35,323 nucleotides of DNA from Deltaproteobacteria bacterium (GTDB lineage: Bacteria; Desulfobacterota; B13-G15; RBG-16-54-18): contig DAOVGN010000067.1 of NCBI GenBank assembly GCA_030672385.1, positions 1 to 35,323 on the forward strand, given 5' to 3'. A model generated the notes under the pieces. It was not told where the DNA came from. It saw only the letters and a program-made list of their open reading frames with translations, and did no database searches. Positions 32,934 to 35,323 of this stretch are shown here, piece by piece. Every line of letters begins with the position of its first letter. Position 1 is the stretch's first letter. The position numbers and the translations under genes were made by a program.

Positions 32934-34166
32934 ATGGCCCTTCATGAAGAGAATCCGTCTAAGGTAAAGAGGGCGGATATCGTAGTCGGCATTCCCTCCT
33001 ACAATGAGGCGCAGACTATTTCTCACCCCACAACCCAGGCCGATCTGGGGCTCCTTCAGTTTTTCGGGGATAAGAGTTCAGTGATCATCAACTGCGACAA
33101 CAACTCCCCTGATGGGACTAAAGAGGCCTTTTTGAATACCCCCACTAAGACCCCAAAGATCTACCTCTCCACGCCCTCTGGGGTACGAGGAAAGGGGAAT
33201 AACCTGATAGAGCTTTTTGCCAAGGTCAATGAGTTGGGGGCCCATGCCTGCATCATCATTGATGCCGATCTGAAGAGCATCACCCCTAGGTGGATAAGAA
33301 ACCTGGGGGAACCCCTATTCATGGATTTTGGTTTCGTTGCCCCCCTTTACGTACGGCACAAATACGACGGTACCATCACGAATAATATCGCCTACCCCTT
33401 TATCCGCTCCCTCTATGGTCGTCGCGTCCGCCAACCCATCGGGGGGGAGTTTGGCATCTCCGGTGAGATAGTGCGCATATATCTGGAACGTGAATTTTGG
33501 AATAATGAGATCTCCCAGTTCGGCATTGATATCTGGATGACCACCCTGGCGATCGCCCATGACATACCCATCTGCCAATCTTACATGGGGCGTCCGAAGA
33601 TTCACCGTCCCAAGGACCCTGGGGCTGACCTTGGCCCTATGTTCGAGCAGGTAGTGGGCACCATCTTCAACATGATGATCCCATATGAACCCTATTGGAG
33701 AAAGATAAGGTGGAGCAAGCCCACAGCCGTCTTTGGATTCGGCCTTGGGGAGATGGAACTGCCCCCTTCGGTGGAGGTGGATCAGGAGGGGCTCTATCAG
33801 CGCTTTTTACAGGGCGTTGCCCAATTTCAGACGGTTTGGAAGAAGGTGCTGGCACCAGAGGTCTTCGCCAAGCTTATGGAGGTCACAGAGTTGGTTCGGG
33901 AGCATCTTGATTTCCCCACCCAGCTTTGGGCCCACATACTCTTCGATTATGCCATCGCCTACCAAAGGTTTAAGGGTGATAAAAAAATGTTGCTGGATTC
34001 CTTGATCCCCCTCTATTTTGGCAGGGTCTGTTCCTTCGTTCAGCGCACCGACAGGATGTCCATCCAGGAGGCGGAGGAATACATCGATGGCCAATGTCTT
34101 GTATTTGAGGAGGCTAGACCCTATTTGGATGAGAGGTGGGGGAAAGGGGGCGGGGAAGATGTATAA
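32934..34166 (+). CDS. GT-A glycosyltransferase related to mannosyl/glucosylglycerate synthases
   Basis: A 410-residue cytoplasmic glycosyltransferase without membrane spans. The N-terminus has DIVVGIPSYNEAQTI (nucleotide-sugar binding), then a DAD metal motif in IIIDADLKSITPRWI, the acceptor-binding block RQPIGGEFGISG, FGIDIWMTTLAIAH, and a metal-binding His in GRPKIHRPKDPGADLG. This order (DAD, QP-[IL]-GGE, [FW]GID, K-x-HR) parallels mannosylglycerate synthase (GT78) and related glucosyl-phosphoglycerate synthases as I remember them. Making a compatible solute is therefore plausible, but the donor and acceptor are not assigned. A palindrome TACCATTATGGTA (32911-32923) precedes the start and no strong Shine-Dalgarno is visible. 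It overlaps the next gene by 8 bp. Confidence 0.75.
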   Translation: MALHEENPSKVKRADIVVGIPSYNEAQTISHPTTQADLGLLQFFGDKSSVIINCDNNSPDGTKEAFLNTPTKTPKIYLSTPSGVRGKGNNLIELFAKVNELGAHACIIIDADLKSITPRWIRNLGEPLFMDFGFVAPLYVRHKYDGTITNNIAYPFIRSLYGRRVRQPIGGEFGISGEIVRIYLEREFWNNEISQFGIDIWMTTLAIAHDIPICQSYMGRPKIHRPKDPGADLGPMFEQVVGTIFNMMIPYEPYWRKIRWSKPTAVFGFGLGEMELPPSVEVDQEGLYQRFLQGVAQFQTVWKKVLAPEVFAKLMEVTELVREHLDFPTQLWAHILFDYAIAYQRFKGDKKMLLDSLIPLYFGRVCSFVQRTDRMSIQEAEEYIDGQCLVFEEARPYLDERWGKGGGEDV

Positions 34167-34557
34167 GATCCTAGTGGTCGATGATGAGGAGTCCATACGA
34201 TTCCTTTATCAAGAAGAGTTGACGGATGAGGGTTATGAGGTGATCACGGCCGAGAGTGGCTACAGGCTCGTGGAGAGGATCGAAGAGGAGGGGCCTGATC
34301 TCGTCATCTTGGACATCAAACTAGCTGGATACGATGGATTGGATCTGCTTCAAGAGATCCGCAGCAGGTATTATGATCTACCGGTTATTCTCTGTTCTGC
34401 ATACGAGGTCTTCAAGAGGGATATAAAGACCATTGCCGCCGATGCCTACGTGGTCAAATCATCGGATTTGACCCAGCTCAAGGAGATGGTCCGCAGGGCC
34501 CTTGAAGGAAGGACAAGCTTGGAAAGGGGGAGTGATGAAGATGGAGGAGGAGTTTGA
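34159..34557 (+). CDS. Stand-alone response regulator receiver protein
   Basis: Single REC domain of 132 residues: KILVVDDEESIRFLYQEEL at the N-terminus, phospho-acceptor Asp in LVILDIKLAGYDGL, the conserved Ser/Thr in ILCSAYE and Lys in AYVVKSSDL. No output domain. The track's start (34018) lies deep in the glycosyltransferase gene; the ATG at 34159, after GGGGAAG and overlapping the upstream stop by 8 bp, is the true start. No kinase is adjacent. It presumably signals by protein contact; its coupling to a glycosyltransferase and a hydrolase is unusual. Confidence 0.9.
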   Translation: MYKILVVDDEESIRFLYQEELTDEGYEVITAESGYRLVERIEEEGPDLVILDIKLAGYDGLDLLQEIRSRYYDLPVILCSAYEVFKRDIKTIAADAYVVKSSDLTQLKEMVRRALEGRTSLERGSDEDGGGV

Positions 34558-35320
34558 GCTTTCCCTCTTAGAACGACCTGAGGTCTCACATTTTATCTTC
34601 TATCCACGCAGAGACCCTCCTCCAGAGGATGATACAGCCATTTATCCAGTACAGGTGGAGGAAGGGGTATCCATCGTCTGTCGCTTCTATCCGGCCGCAG
34701 AGGAGGCTGCCACCATCCTCTACTTCCACGGAAATGGTGAGACTGCAGGGGACTATGACCTCGTCTCTTCCCTCTATACCTCTCGGGGGATCAACTTCTT
34801 TGTAGCCGACTACCGCGGGTATGGTCTGAGCACAGGGGAGCCTTCCATAGGGCATATATTTCGGGATGCCCATCCCATCTTTCAGAGGCTCAAAGAGGTC
34901 CTCCAGGAAGGAGGTCATCCTTGGGTGATCTTCGTCATGGGCCGTTCCTTGGGGAGCGCTCCGGCCATAGAGGTGGCCTTTCACTACCAGGATGAGTTAA
35001 AAGGGCTTATTGTGGAGAGTGGTTTCAGTGACGCCTTTCGCCTTCTCAGCTACATAGGGTTGCCCCTGGAGACTGCAACACGCCAAGGGGAGTTCCCTAA
35101 TGGGACGAAGATGCGCTCCATCCGTCTGCCCACCCTCTTCATCCATGCTGCCGATGATCATCTAATCCCCCTGCGGGAGGCCGAGGAGTTATATAGCTTA
35201 TGCGCCGCCCAAGAAAAGCAGATGCTGGTGATACCGCGGGCTGACCACAACAATTTGATGATGGTGGGAAGGGATCGTTACTTTCAGGCCATCCAGGAGT
35301 TCATTAAGAGACATGCATAA
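34535..35320 (+). CDS. Alpha/beta hydrolase
   Basis: Serine hydrolase-fold protein of 261 residues from ATG 34535 (after AAAGGGGGAGTG; the track's TTG at 34502 lacks support). It has the oxyanion-hole segment YFHGNGE, the nucleophile elbow GRSLGSAPA, the acid Asp in HAADDHLIPL and the catalytic His in ADHNNLM. No signal peptide, so cytoplasmic. The BEM46-like arrangement (VADYRGYGLSTGEP) suggests an esterase or acyl hydrolase; substrate unknown. It overlaps the receiver gene by 23 bp and ends 3 bp before the window edge, closing the three-gene operon. Confidence 0.88.
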   Translation: MKMEEEFELSLLERPEVSHFIFYPRRDPPPEDDTAIYPVQVEEGVSIVCRFYPAAEEAATILYFHGNGETAGDYDLVSSLYTSRGINFFVADYRGYGLSTGEPSIGHIFRDAHPIFQRLKEVLQEGGHPWVIFVMGRSLGSAPAIEVAFHYQDELKGLIVESGFSDAFRLLSYIGLPLETATRQGEFPNGTKMRSIRLPTLFIHAADDHLIPLREAEELYSLCAAQEKQMLVIPRADHNNLMMVGRDRYFQAIQEFIKRHA

Positions 35321-35323
35321 CGT

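Overview
The window reads as a contiguous chromosomal segment of an anaerobic, Gram-negative bacterium of deltaproteobacterial (Desulfobacterota-like) type. That placement is an inference from three things: gene order (xseA-M23-xseB-ispA-dxs-tlyA; yicC-remA-gmk-rpoZ; gap-pgk-tpiA-secG-tRNA-Leu), the number of multihaem c-type cytochromes, and the NtrC/sigma-54 style regulation. Coding strands are purine-rich with heavy AGG/AGA arginine and ATA isoleucine use, and a glycosyltransferase resembling compatible-solute synthases is present. These hint at a thermophilic lifestyle but do not prove it.

Region 1 (1-18 kb) is mostly housekeeping. It holds gatB (cut by the window edge), an exonuclease VII/isoprenoid cluster (xseA, an M23 peptidase, xseB, ispA, dxs, tlyA), a DUF4416-yicC-remA-gmk-rpoZ cluster, a glycolytic run (gap, pgk, tpiA) with secG and tRNA-Leu(GAG), then proS, a DUF488 gene broken by an in-frame TGA, and aspS. 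AspRS carries a His at the site linked to relaxed tRNA specificity, which fits the presence of GatB. A ~125-135 bp intergenic repeat with terminal inverted repeats occurs three times in the window; one copy supplies the stop codon of tlyA.

Region 2 (18-25.7 kb, minus strand) holds an MltD-like transglycosylase, an NtrC-family sigma-54 activator, and its partner histidine kinase, whose periplasmic sensor carries CxxCH and CX4CH haem-binding motifs. About 1 kb further on, a perfectly spaced sigma-54 promoter (TGGCAT-N5-TTGCT) drives an unusual operon. Its first protein has two tandem four-Cys modules fused to a glycine-cleavage-H-like domain that lacks the lipoyl lysine; a small membrane protein and a gene remnant follow. 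An archaemetzincin protease gene lies upstream.

Region 3 (25.8-32.7 kb) carries electron-transfer genes. A 13-haem, C-terminally anchored cytochrome is built from a duplicated six-haem unit with EF-hand-like loops and is paired with a cytochrome b subunit. An aminotransferase follows, preceded by a strong terminator hairpin. On the minus strand, mobB, an 11-haem cytochrome and an exported rhodanese form an operon. The 11-haem cytochrome is split by an in-frame TGA followed at SECIS-compatible distance by a 7-bp hairpin with a GTT loop, making it a candidate selenocysteine-containing cytochrome or a recent nonsense mutant.

Region 4 (32.9-35.3 kb) is an overlapping operon of a mannosyl/glucosylglycerate-synthase-like glycosyltransferase, a stand-alone receiver protein and an alpha/beta hydrolase. 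No rRNA, CRISPR array, prophage or intact insertion sequence was seen.
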